Assembly (NCBI GenBank): GCA_003231795.1
Contig: QIJI01000238.1
Location: 1-17,766 of the forward strand
Direction: 5' to 3'
Origin: Gammaproteobacteria bacterium
GTDB taxonomy: Bacteria > Pseudomonadota > Gammaproteobacteria > GCA-001735895
Length of the DNA stretch: 17,766 nucleotides
How positions within the stretch are numbered: the first letter of the stretch is position 1; every line of letters starts with the position of its first letter. The position numbers were made by a program, and so were the translations under genes. Positions 6,772 through 14,606 of the stretch are shown piece after piece. The notes beneath the pieces are model-generated. The model had not been told where the DNA came from and did not search any database. It saw only the letters and a program-made list of their open reading frames with translations.

Positions 6772-7920
6772 TCAGGTTAAAAAAGCATTAACCGTGGTCG
6801 GTCCACCAAAGCCAGGGAAAACGGTGCCGACATCAGTTCCACCTAGCCGCTTGTCGAGCATTTCGGTCATAACGCTGCGTAAATCGGTTGTAATCTGCAG
6901 GTCTTCGTTAATTCCGGTATCGAGGCCAGGCCAGTCGCTGATGATCTGACCGCCATTCACCCCACCACCCATTAAATAGGCCAGGCTGCCGGTTCCGTGA
7001 TCGGTCCCAGCCGAACCGTTTTCACCAATGCGACGCCCGAACTCGGTATAAACCAGAACCGTAATTCGCGCCATCCCGATATCCATATCTGTGTTAAACG
7101 CCGATAACACATCCGCCAATTCGGTCAGTGACTGGTCGATATAGGTCGGCAGGTTCTCGTGATGATCCCAGCCATCGGAATCCACGCAAATGACCTCGAC
7201 AGGCAGCTGGGATTTGATCAGCTGGGATGCCTGGCGCATTTTTCTGCCGAGTGCGGTGTCGGGATATAGCGCGCCGTTTTCGGGCAGGATAGTCGACAGA
7301 TCGGCAGACTGTAGCTCTTCCATTGCGATCAGCGCCGCTGCTGCTGGCCCTGAAAAAGGTACCGCGTTACGAAAGAAATCAGTCAGTACCTGCGGGTAAC
7401 CGGAGTCGAGAATACCCTGATCAAAACCAAAATCATTCAGATTGTCGATTGCCAGGGGTTCATCGGCACCCGTCAATGCTACCGGAACGTTACCACTAAT
7501 CGAAATAACTCGGAATGCCGAATTCGATGCCGCTGTTGACTGCGCAATATGACGTCCGAGCCAACCAGTGTTCGGCCCGGTTTTCTCAACCACGCCGCGT
7601 TCGATCAGATTTTGTGCGGAAAAGTGCGAACGGTTCTGGTGCGGCACGCCGGTAGCATGCACCAGCGCCAGGTTACCCGCATCGTAAATCGGCTTCAGCG
7701 GTGCGAGCGATGGATGCAGCGCATAGTCATCGGTGACATAAATACCGCCACCTGCCATTCCTGGCGGTGGCACTGCAATAACGGGGCGTTCGCTGTAATA
7801 ATCGCTGTCGCTATACGGCGCGAGCGCATTGAGTCCATCCGCTGCGCCACGCTGAAAAATACAGACCAGGATGTCACGATCAGCCGGTATCGTCGGATGT
7901 GCAGCAATGTTTGTGGTCAT
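6772..7920 (-). CDS. DUF1501 family protein, without visible export signal
   Basis: DUF1501 protein (alkaline-phosphatase/sulfatase-like superfamily) of 382 residues; its biochemical function is unknown. Family blocks are present: ILVCIFQRGAADGLNALAPY at 17-36, SHFSAQNLIERG at 98-109, DGWDHHEN at 249-256, YTEFGRR at 291-297 and NGSAGTDHG at 301-309. The frame is open back to 8037, but the added residues only mirror the end of the DUF1800 gene. The ATG at 7920 has AGGAGA about 7 bases upstream, so I set the start there. DUF1501 proteins usually begin with a twin-arginine signal; this one starts directly with the fold. It follows the DUF1800 stop by 11 bases and is surely cotranscribed. The two families are commonly encoded as neighbours. 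Either it stays in the cytoplasm or it is exported with its partner. Confidence 0.85.
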   Translation of the reverse strand: MTTNIAAHPTIPADRDILVCIFQRGAADGLNALAPYSDSDYYSERPVIAVPPPGMAGGGIYVTDDYALHPSLAPLKPIYDAGNLALVHATGVPHQNRSHFSAQNLIERGVVEKTGPNTGWLGRHIAQSTAASNSAFRVISISGNVPVALTGADEPLAIDNLNDFGFDQGILDSGYPQVLTDFFRNAVPFSGPAAAALIAMEELQSADLSTILPENGALYPDTALGRKMRQASQLIKSQLPVEVICVDSDGWDHHENLPTYIDQSLTELADVLSAFNTDMDIGMARITVLVYTEFGRRIGENGSAGTDHGTGSLAYLMGGGVNGGQIISDWPGLDTGINEDLQITTDLRSVMTEMLDKRLGGTDVGTVFPGFGGPTTVNAFLT

Positions 7921-7931
7921 CGCCCTGTCTC

Positions 7932-9539
7932 CTAACGCAAGTGAAAGTAAATTGAACTGACTAGCACCGCAGCCAACAACGCCGCTGCCTGCAACGGGAG
8001 GGTACCGGCCTGAGGTTCGTCTGCGGCTACCATCCACTCGGTTTCAAGCCAGGCCACGATGATATCGCGATCTTCGTTTGCCAGTGGTCGCATCAGTACG
8101 GCGTCGGTAATCGCATCGACAACCGCGTTGATCGTATTGGCACCGTTCAACATCGACGCGTAATCAATATCGATAATGTCGAGCCCCGGGATGACGCCGG
8201 AGAAGCTCAGAAACGAAAGCCGCCACCGGTTCAGCAATCCACCGGTACTGGCCCAATAACTCTGCACATCGGGATATCCGTCTGGAGTCGGCCAGTAAAA
8301 AGGCAACTGGCCTAACGTGTTCTGTGCGTAAAACCAGAACAGTCCATTGTCGGCGGGATAAGATGTATCGGGTGCCAGCGCGCGTACCAACGAAGCCAGG
8401 TATTCGCTCGGGCGGGTAAATTTGAGATCGGCGCTATCAACAAATGCGCTACTCGCAAAAACAGCCCTCAGCGTATCCTTGATATCACCACCCGATGCGG
8501 TGAAAGCCGCTGCAACGGCATCGATGGTGGCAGCGTCGGGGTTATCGCTGATGAACCGACGACACAATTTTGTCGCAATGAATCGTGCGGTTGACGGGTG
8601 ATCGGCCAGCAGGTCAAGGATCGCTTCACCATCGGCCTGGCCGCCACCCGCCGCAATCGGGTTCGATAACACGGTTTTGGCTCCGTTATCATGGATCGCA
8701 TCGACAAAAACGAACTCGCCGTAATCGGCATCGGGGTCTCCCGGCAGGCGCAGTGTCCAACCGGTAAAACAGCGCGCGACTTCCTTGATATCGTCTTCGG
8801 TATATCCACCATCAACGCCCAGGGTATGCAATTCCATGAGTTCGCGCGCATAGTTTTCGTTCGGTGCAACTGCCTGATTTAAAAAATTATCCAGGTAAAA
8901 TAACATCGCCGTACTCTTGCCTGATGCATGCAACATGTCCTTGAAATTTCCCAATGCATGCTGACGAATCACCTGTTGATCATCAATCGGTTTCAGGGTC
9001 GGACCCAGACCATTGACTAAATGGATATTGAAATGATCGCTCCAGAACTCGACCATGACTTCGTACAACTGGCGTTTGCTGAACATCTGGCGATATTGCG
9101 TGGCAGCAATCATCTGTGTGGCTACATCAAAAATATTGTCCGGGAATCCTGCCAGCAACTGTACTGGTGCCTGAAAAGTTAAAGGGAAAAGCGCCTGAAT
9201 ATCCGCTTCCAGGGTGCCATCACTGATGTTCAGATGATCCAGCTGTTGTTCAATATAACTGCTGATTCCGAGATTTCTAATCGCGGTCAGTTCATCGCGG
9301 TGGGGACCGAAACTGATACGTTTGAGTGCAGTGTATTCAGGGCTAGCAGCGGGTAGAGGCGGTGGAGGTGCTGGCGGCGGTACATCAGGATCGTTGTCCG
9401 ATGAACTCGAACTACCACAGGCAGGCAGCACTGTGGCCAGAGCTGAATATCCGAGTCCCTTGCCAAATAATTGCAGGAACTCACGCCGGCTTTGCAACGA
9501 GTTCAGCTTCTGTAGCAACTGGTCAGCGGTATTAACCAT
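7932..9539 (-). CDS. DUF1800 family Tat-type lipoprotein
   Basis: DUF1800 protein of 535 residues; its function is unknown, and it is usually paired with DUF1501. SRREFLQLFG at 17-26 is a twin-arginine motif, followed by a hydrophobic stretch and LPAC at 38-41, a lipobox with Cys41 as the acylated residue. A Ser-rich then Pro-rich linker (42-64) leads into the DUF1800 domain (about 65-530). Its hallmark blocks are FWSDHFN at 165-171, NENYARELMELHTLG at 227-241 and CFTGWTL at 257-263. The gene is predicted to be Tat-exported and lipid-anchored in the envelope. The start ATG at 9539 has only a poor Shine-Dalgarno sequence but leaves a complete Tat signal. The 156 bases upstream contain AT-rich promoter-like DNA and separate it from the GST gene. 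The hydrophobic C-terminus is the ordinary final helix of the family. Confidence 0.88.
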   Translation of the reverse strand: MVNTADQLLQKLNSLQSRREFLQLFGKGLGYSALATVLPACGSSSSSDNDPDVPPPAPPPPLPAASPEYTALKRISFGPHRDELTAIRNLGISSYIEQQLDHLNISDGTLEADIQALFPLTFQAPVQLLAGFPDNIFDVATQMIAATQYRQMFSKRQLYEVMVEFWSDHFNIHLVNGLGPTLKPIDDQQVIRQHALGNFKDMLHASGKSTAMLFYLDNFLNQAVAPNENYARELMELHTLGVDGGYTEDDIKEVARCFTGWTLRLPGDPDADYGEFVFVDAIHDNGAKTVLSNPIAAGGGQADGEAILDLLADHPSTARFIATKLCRRFISDNPDAATIDAVAAAFTASGGDIKDTLRAVFASSAFVDSADLKFTRPSEYLASLVRALAPDTSYPADNGLFWFYAQNTLGQLPFYWPTPDGYPDVQSYWASTGGLLNRWRLSFLSFSGVIPGLDIIDIDYASMLNGANTINAVVDAITDAVLMRPLANEDRDIIVAWLETEWMVAADEPQAGTLPLQAAALLAAVLVSSIYFHLR

Positions 9540-9695
9540 TAGCGCAGGTATCCCGATATCGATTGTGTATAAATATACGTCATATTCACTGAATAGACGA
9601 TGAATCAGGATCGATTTGAAAAATTCCTACGGCTTTGTCGAAAACCCCTATTGTGTGCCAGAGTCGTATTTAGGTTCGATAGTCTTTATGCCATC

Positions 9696-10400
9696 CTATG
9701 TAACCTGTTGTTTGCTCAAAAAATCAGAGGCTCGTTGCCCCAGCCAGGAATCCCGATCTGCCAGAAATTCTGTCAGCAGGATTTGGTAGTCGGAGCGAAC
9801 CGCGTTACTGACCGACTCGCGCGCCTGCAGGCGTTTGCGCCAACTGGCCAGTTTCGGAAACTGTCCGAGGAAATCGGTATCGACCAGTTTCTCAAACAAA
9901 TCGAGGTAACGGAAAACCGGGCCATAGGCCGCGTCAACCAATGAAAACTGTTCACCACTGAAAAACTGCGAGCCGGTCAGTATCTGCTCAAGTTGACGCC
10001 ATTTGACTTCTAGCTGGCTGGCGCTGCGGGCATAGTTGCTCTCGCCCGAAGCACTATAGAGCGCGCCGATGTTATCCAGTGTGGCCGATGCAAATTCGAT
10101 CCAGGCCCTTTGTCTGGCTTTTTCGATCGGATCGGTTAACAACAAATTTGCACCACCGATATCGTTGACATACTCAGCGATCACCGCCGATTCAAATAAC
10201 ACGACTTCATCATCGATGAGCAGTAGCGGTACCTTACCCAGTGGTGATAAACGTTTGAACCAGTCCGGCGGATTATCGAGATCTACATCAATCCGTCTAT
10301 ATTCAATTCCCAGTTCCTGCAAGGCAATCACCGCGCGTTGAACATAGGGGCATAAATTGTGACTGATTAAAGTCAGTTGCTGTTTGTTTGCGGTTGCCAT
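9696..10400 (-). CDS. Glutathione S-transferase family protein
   Basis: Cytosolic glutathione transferase of 234 residues. The N-terminal thioredoxin-fold domain (about 8-82) has CPYV at 17-20, a Cys-type active site like Omega or stringent-starvation relatives rather than the Ser/Tyr type. It also has GKVPLL at 56-61 with the cis-proline and ESAVIAEY at 70-77 for binding the glutathione glutamyl group. The all-helical C-terminal domain covers about 95-225. The frame is open upstream to 10646, but the ATG at 10400 has GGAG 7 bases before it and starts the fold at the right place, so the longer version is rejected. It is divergent from the LysR-type gene 112 bases away, which is the usual arrangement for a regulator and its target. 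Likely roles are thiol redox chemistry or detoxification; the substrate is unknown. Confidence 0.85.
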   Translation of the reverse strand: MATANKQQLTLISHNLCPYVQRAVIALQELGIEYRRIDVDLDNPPDWFKRLSPLGKVPLLLIDDEVVLFESAVIAEYVNDIGGANLLLTDPIEKARQRAWIEFASATLDNIGALYSASGESNYARSASQLEVKWRQLEQILTGSQFFSGEQFSLVDAAYGPVFRYLDLFEKLVDTDFLGQFPKLASWRKRLQARESVSNAVRSDYQILLTEFLADRDSWLGQRASDFLSKQQVT

Positions 10401-10480
10401 CGGGCATCTCCATATAAGGGTTATCAGATTAATTGAGCATAGTTTATTCCGTTTACTTTCAGGCATAAATAATCGTTTTA

Positions 10481-10506
10481 GCACTTTTGATGTGCAATAA
10501 TGCACA
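10481..10506. promoter_or_regulatory. Candidate operator between GST and LysR genes
   Basis: A perfect inverted repeat, TGTGCA-ATAA-TGCACA, lies at 10491-10506, directly before the LysR start. A third half-site, GCAC, is at 10481-10484, so the GCAC/GTGC/GCAC cores are 11 and 10 bases apart, on one face of the helix. This fits LysR autoregulation. The TGTGC-N6-GCACA layout also resembles a variant CRP-family site. Confidence 0.5.
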
Positions 10507-10512
10507 AGGGTA

Positions 10513-11415
10513 ATGACGAATTTGAAAGGAGCAGGCTTGAACTGGGACGACTTGCGTTTTTTTCTGGCACTGGCAAGAACGCGTACTGTCAGCGCGGCCG
10601 GGCGCGAGCTAAAGGTTAAACATACGACCGTGTCGCGTCGTATCAAGGCACTTGAACAGGGGCTCGGTACGCGCCTGTTTGACCATTTACCCGACGGTTA
10701 CGCGTTAACCCCGGCCGGCGAAAATCTGTTTCAGAACGCACTGCTGATGGAAGAACAGGCGCAGGCTGTCGAGCGGCAGGTGTTCGGTCTCGATGCACAG
10801 CTCAAAGGCCACCTGGTACTGACTGCATCGCACGATGTTTTTTCCCGCCTGGTGATTCCGCAACTCGGCATTTTCAGAAAAGCTTACCCCGGTATAGATC
10901 TGCAACTACTGAGTAGTACCGGCCTCACCGACCTGAGCGCACGCCAGGCGGATATCGCATTACGCCTGACACCAAAACCTCCCGACTACCTGATCGGTAA
11001 AAGAGTGATGCGTCTGGGGATTGGCATTTATGCCAGTCGGCAGTATCTGCAAAATCATTCGCAGTGGAATCAACTGGTGTTATGGAATGATGAAATCGAA
11101 AAACCTGAATGGGCGCTGCAGAACTTTCCCGACGCCGAAGTGGTTATCCGCGCCAACGATGTAACCACCTTGCTGGCCTGCCTGCAAAACCACATGGGGT
11201 TGTCGATGCTACCCTGTTATATCGGCGACAGTGCACCCGAACTGATGCGAATTGATCTTCCACTGCAGGATTCGACATGGGGAGTGTGGGTACTCAGTCA
11301 TGCTGACTTGCGCGCCACTGCCCGGGTGAGAGCCTGTCGCGAATTTCTGCTCGACATTCTCGAACAGCAACGGGAAGTGATCAGCGGAACGGCTTCCAGC
11401 TACTGGCAACCTTGA
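10513..11415 (+). CDS. LysR-type transcriptional regulator
   Basis: DNA-binding regulator of about 300 residues, the usual LTTR length. The winged helix-turn-helix spans about 10-68 (DLRFFLALART, then AAGRELKVKHTTVSRRIKALE with the recognition helix), and the effector-binding periplasmic-binding-protein fold covers about 95-290. Two starts are possible. The ATG at 10513 has AAGGG only 2 bases upstream, which is poor spacing. An in-frame TTG at 10537 has AGGAG 5 bases upstream and would give LNWDDLRFF, a typical LTTR opening, so the true protein may be 8 residues shorter. It is divergent from the GST gene and probably controls it and itself through the palindrome at 10491-10506. It is convergent with the DUF4389 gene, with only 10 bases between stops and no terminator visible there. 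The inducer is unknown. Confidence 0.9.
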   Translation: MTNLKGAGLNWDDLRFFLALARTRTVSAAGRELKVKHTTVSRRIKALEQGLGTRLFDHLPDGYALTPAGENLFQNALLMEEQAQAVERQVFGLDAQLKGHLVLTASHDVFSRLVIPQLGIFRKAYPGIDLQLLSSTGLTDLSARQADIALRLTPKPPDYLIGKRVMRLGIGIYASRQYLQNHSQWNQLVLWNDEIEKPEWALQNFPDAEVVIRANDVTTLLACLQNHMGLSMLPCYIGDSAPELMRIDLPLQDSTWGVWVLSHADLRATARVRACREFLLDILEQQREVISGTASSYWQP

Positions 11416-11425
11416 AATTACAAAA

Positions 11426-11743
11426 TTATGTTTTCCCGCTATCCTCGCCAGACCGTGAAGGCCTGGGCTCACCTTTTGGCCAGGCACCAAAGGGGTATGG
11501 ATGGTAGTCACTGTTAAAGCTCAGGAACTGCAATACCTGATAAATATAAGTGCTTAGTCCCTGTCCCAGTTTGCGCAGTCGTTCATTGGTTTCGCCGGTA
11601 AATAGTTGCAGCAGGAACTGGAACAGTATTACCGCAAACAATATGATATCCGCGAGAGTGGCAAAAACAATGTACAGCAGCATGTACAGACCCCGAATCC
11701 AGGTGGACTGGCTTTTAATATTTTCTTTTACGTCGCTAGACAT
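11426..11743 (-). CDS. DUF4389 domain membrane protein
   Basis: Small membrane protein of 105 residues matching the DUF4389 pattern: TWIRGLYMLLYIVF at 14-27, then a long hydrophobic stretch (about 19-48) that may form one or two membrane passes. FTGETNERLRKLGQGLSTYIYQVLQFLSF follows in two pieces (48-60 and 61-76), and FNSDYHPYPFGAWP marks the end of the domain. The function of the family is unknown. The start ATG at 11743 has only AGGG 11 bases upstream. A TATATT hexamer on the minus strand at about 11778 could be its -10 box, without a good -35. It is convergent with the LysR gene and divergent from the DUF1631 gene. Confidence 0.8.
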   Translation of the reverse strand: MSSDVKENIKSQSTWIRGLYMLLYIVFATLADIILFAVILFQFLLQLFTGETNERLRKLGQGLSTYIYQVLQFLSFNSDYHPYPFGAWPKGEPRPSRSGEDSGKT

Positions 11744-12119
11744 GATTGTGTCGCCCTTTTTTTAATTGTCTAACAATATACTCTCGTGCACTGGAAAATC
11801 TAGCCATGACAGTCGTATCGATTGCCGCAGTACCACACCTAGTACTTAAAGTCACAGCGACGGCTTCAACCCGAACGGCAATTTTCAACAATACTCGCGC
11901 TATCAAAACAGCCACCCGGGTCGCATTTAACAAGATCTCGGATGAACGGCTTCAAATCGGCTACCAACGGTCCAATACCCAGCCTATTAGCAACTATGCT
12001 TTAACTCGCAGCGAACGAATCTGTGACCCTAGTCACATTTACTTTCGCACTAAAATTCATTTCGCACCCTCAAATGCTGTCTTTCAGTAGTTGGGAAAAT
12101 CGACCAGGCAGGCAGAAGT
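11744..12119. other. 376-base intergenic region between DUF4389 and DUF1631
   Basis: This stretch has no convincing gene. A 114-codon plus frame (11746-12090) and a 65-codon minus frame lack a ribosome binding site and family features. It must carry the divergent promoters of the two flanking genes. The visible elements are a near-consensus CRP-type palindrome at 12022-12037 and a TAAAAT hexamer at 12051-12056. The remainder, about 11800-12000, is unexplained; a small RNA cannot be excluded but nothing specific supports one. Confidence 0.4.
12022..12037. promoter_or_regulatory. CRP/Vfr-type binding site upstream of DUF1631
   Basis: TGTGA-CCCTAG-TCACA matches both core half-sites of the CRP consensus (TGTGA-N6-TCACA) exactly, and the right flank continues as TTT as in the full consensus. 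Its centre is about 90 bases before the DUF1631 start codon. A possible -10 box, TAAAAT, lies at 12051-12056, placing the site near -34 of the inferred start point, so it may replace or cover the -35 box. The match is seen; regulation by cAMP-CRP is inferred. Confidence 0.55.
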
Positions 12120-14519
12120 ATGTTGGCACCCAAACTCGAGATCGTTGAAACCCCGAATAGTCAAAACACGATATACAAATCTATCCGGCGTTTTGCGCAG
12201 GAGGGCCTGAACGACCTGATCCGGGTAATGATGGAAAGCGTTGACGACGCTTTGTATGAGCTTTCGGATAAAGTCGACAACGATCGCGACCGTAATAGGT
12301 ATTTTGAAGCGATGCGCGAGATTCGACTGAAACGCGCGGGCATCCAGAAGAATTTCGACTTTGAAATGCAACGTTGTTTCGACGCCTTTATTAATGGTAA
12401 ATCGCTGCAGACCGATTTCGACGATGAAGACGAACTGACTCTGGTTGAGCTCGATGAACTTGAAGACAGCATCGCGATAGAAAATATGATATCGAAGGCA
12501 CGTCCCCACTTCGAAGACGATTTATTCGCAGTCAGCGAAAGGCTTAAGGCGGTTTTGCGGCGCAAGGAAATCGCTGAAGACGACAACCCACTGGACCCGA
12601 AAGCAATCTGCGAAAGCTTTCACAATGCCTCCGAGCTTCTTGATACCGATATCCAGGTAAAACTGATTTTTTACAAATTGTTCGAGAAGTACGTGATGAA
12701 CAATCTCGGACATTTCTACAAGGAAACTAACCAGCTGTTTGTACAAAAAGGTGTTTTACCCGGCTTCAAAGCGGAACAGGAGCGGATGAAACAAACCACG
12801 CGATTCATGGCAAACCGGATCAAAAAAAATCAGCCGCAAAATATTCCGGCCGCAAACCTTTCGAACCTGCAATCCTCTATCGCGACTGCCGGCAGTGACG
12901 GTAGCCTGTTCGCGACATTACAACAGGCGCTAACATCAGGCCAGGGCACTCCGGGGCCAATTGAAACGGAGACTTTCGAACCAAGCGGCGGCCTGGCCAA
13001 TGGTCTGTCAGCCGGGTTTGTTTCCGCCCTGACGCAGTTGCAAGCCACCAACCTGTCCCCACAGCCTGTCACTTCTATCGATCCGCAGAATTTCAAAGCT
13101 GTGGCGCAACAGCAGCTTGCTACTTTCAAACAGCGGAATCAGCACCAGGCAAATGCGGCGCAAAACCAAACCATCGATGTTGTTTCGATGCTATTCGATT
13201 TCTTTTTCGACGATGCCGCGCTACCAGCGCCAATCAAGGTACTGATCGGGCGGCTACAGATTCCGATACTCAAAGTGGCCATTATCGATCGCGATTTTTT
13301 CAATCATAAAAAACATCCGGCGAGAAAATTACTGGACAGTATTTCCAGAGCCTCTCTCGGATGGAGCGAAAATCATGTTGATCAGAAACCTCTGATCGAC
13401 AAAATCGAAGGAGTGGTCAACTACCTGATCGACGAATTCGATCAGGACATTTCAGTATTCGAAAAAGCGCTAGCCGATTTTGAACAGTTTCTTAATCAGG
13501 AAGAAGAAACCATCGAAATGGCAGACGAGGTTCTACGCCAACGCGAACAGGAAAAGGATGAACAGATACAACAGGCGCAGCAGGCGGCGGCCGCGCTAAT
13601 CGAGAAGTTGACCAACAACCAGGAACTCAGTTTTGAAGTGATCGATTTCCTCGAAACCACCTGGAGCTCGGTGTTGTTCAACGCCTATTTTTCACTCGGA
13701 GAATCATCCAACCACTGGAAAAATTTGAAACGCATTTCGACCACATTCGTGTGGTCCCTGATACCGAAATTCAGTAAGCAGGAGCAAGTCAAGATAATAA
13801 AGACCATTCCTGCCCTGTTGCGGGCATTGTCAAAGGGAATGGACCTGATCAAGATAAACCACGAAGTGCAAAACCGGATCTTTCAGGTACTTGCTCAGGA
13901 ACACGCAAAAATCGTCAAAAAAACCTCTAAGAATATTGTTACCCGCATCGACGACCAAACCATCTGGCCCGAAGAAAATGCCGAGGCAGCTTTTGCCAAT
14001 ACAAAATATATCGATCTTAGAGAGGAACCGGATTTCGAGTTTTCCGCAGACAACAGAGGCGAAATCGAAGTTGAGTTCACCGCGACTAGCGACGACTCGG
14101 TCACCGTAATCGATGCAACCCCCACCGAAGACGTAATCGACGATTTGAACCGGTTCAGTAGCGACGTCAAACAAGGCACAATCCGCGTCGATGAAGAAAT
14201 AGTGCTCGATTCAATCGACGCTGAAGAATTCGAAATGGCCCATCAGAAAGACGACTTTTTTGAACAGGCACAGAGTCTGGAGATCGGGAACTGGGTGGAG
14301 TTCGTCGAAAGCGAATCGAAAACGCTGGTCGCGCGCCTGTCCTGGAAAAGCAATGTCACCGGAAACTTTGTATTCGTTAACCGGCAGGGGCACAAGGTCA
14401 GAAATCTTTCGGTCACTGGATTTGCGAGTGAGCTGCGCGCCGGGCGTGTCAAACCCGTCGAGTCTTCTTCGGTATTTGACCGGGCCATTTATACAATCAT
14501 GTCGAAAATGAAGCATTAA
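12120..14519 (+). CDS. DUF1631 family protein
   Basis: Large (799-residue) cytoplasmic protein of the DUF1631 family, often mislabelled thymidine phosphorylase; its function is not established. It has no signal peptide or membrane segment. The N-terminal part has the family look (FAQEGLNDLIRVMMESVDDALYELSDK in two stretches, and FDFEMQRCFDAF at about 80-91), followed by very acidic loops (about 100-125). The middle, about 240-345, is Gln/Ser/Thr-rich and probably disordered. Residues about 446-500 form a Glu/Gln-rich coiled coil. The C-terminal domain (about 715-799) has GNWVEFVE, LSWKS, FVFVNRQGHK and NLSVTG at 762-767, which fits the NxSxxG motif of PilZ domains, though no clear RxxxR is seen. 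The ribosome binding site is weak. A CRP-type palindrome lies 90 bases upstream. Confidence 0.85.
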   Translation: MLAPKLEIVETPNSQNTIYKSIRRFAQEGLNDLIRVMMESVDDALYELSDKVDNDRDRNRYFEAMREIRLKRAGIQKNFDFEMQRCFDAFINGKSLQTDFDDEDELTLVELDELEDSIAIENMISKARPHFEDDLFAVSERLKAVLRRKEIAEDDNPLDPKAICESFHNASELLDTDIQVKLIFYKLFEKYVMNNLGHFYKETNQLFVQKGVLPGFKAEQERMKQTTRFMANRIKKNQPQNIPAANLSNLQSSIATAGSDGSLFATLQQALTSGQGTPGPIETETFEPSGGLANGLSAGFVSALTQLQATNLSPQPVTSIDPQNFKAVAQQQLATFKQRNQHQANAAQNQTIDVVSMLFDFFFDDAALPAPIKVLIGRLQIPILKVAIIDRDFFNHKKHPARKLLDSISRASLGWSENHVDQKPLIDKIEGVVNYLIDEFDQDISVFEKALADFEQFLNQEEETIEMADEVLRQREQEKDEQIQQAQQAAAALIEKLTNNQELSFEVIDFLETTWSSVLFNAYFSLGESSNHWKNLKRISTTFVWSLIPKFSKQEQVKIIKTIPALLRALSKGMDLIKINHEVQNRIFQVLAQEHAKIVKKTSKNIVTRIDDQTIWPEENAEAAFANTKYIDLREEPDFEFSADNRGEIEVEFTATSDDSVTVIDATPTEDVIDDLNRFSSDVKQGTIRVDEEIVLDSIDAEEFEMAHQKDDFFEQAQSLEIGNWVEFVESESKTLVARLSWKSNVTGNFVFVNRQGHKVRNLSVTGFASELRAGRVKPVESSSVFDRAIYTIMSKMKH

Positions 14520-14606
14520 GAATCGGTCGGACTTAAGACAAACAATTCAAAGGAACGAAGCGCCGGCTGCAGGGTCAAACGTTTTTTGCAATAATCGGTA
14601 TCCGAC

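Noticed and set aside
7932..8010. C-terminal membrane anchor in DUF1800
   Set aside because: The hydrophobic end is the ordinary last helix of the DUF1800 domain, which usually closes with a similar Leu/Ala-rich segment.
7921..8037. N-terminal extension of the DUF1501 protein to 8037
   Set aside because: It overlaps the conserved end of DUF1800, shows no signal peptide or family residues, and a strong ribosome binding site supports the ATG at 7920.
10401..10646. 82-residue N-terminal extension of the glutathione transferase
   Set aside because: It runs through the divergent promoter and into the LysR gene. The ATG at 10400 has a good ribosome binding site and starts the thioredoxin fold.
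11746..12090. 114-codon plus-strand frame in the intergenic region
   Set aside because: No ribosome binding site, no family features and an unusual composition. It covers the CRP-type site, so it is treated as non-coding.
12084..12509. 141-codon minus-strand frames opposite DUF1631
   Set aside because: Shadows of the acidic, Asp/Glu-rich coding region of DUF1631 (giving poly-Ser or similar), with no independent support.
14520..14606. Rho-independent terminator after DUF1631 suggested by a T6 run at about 14582-14588
   Set aside because: No stem precedes the T-run; it is more likely part of the DUF547 promoter region.
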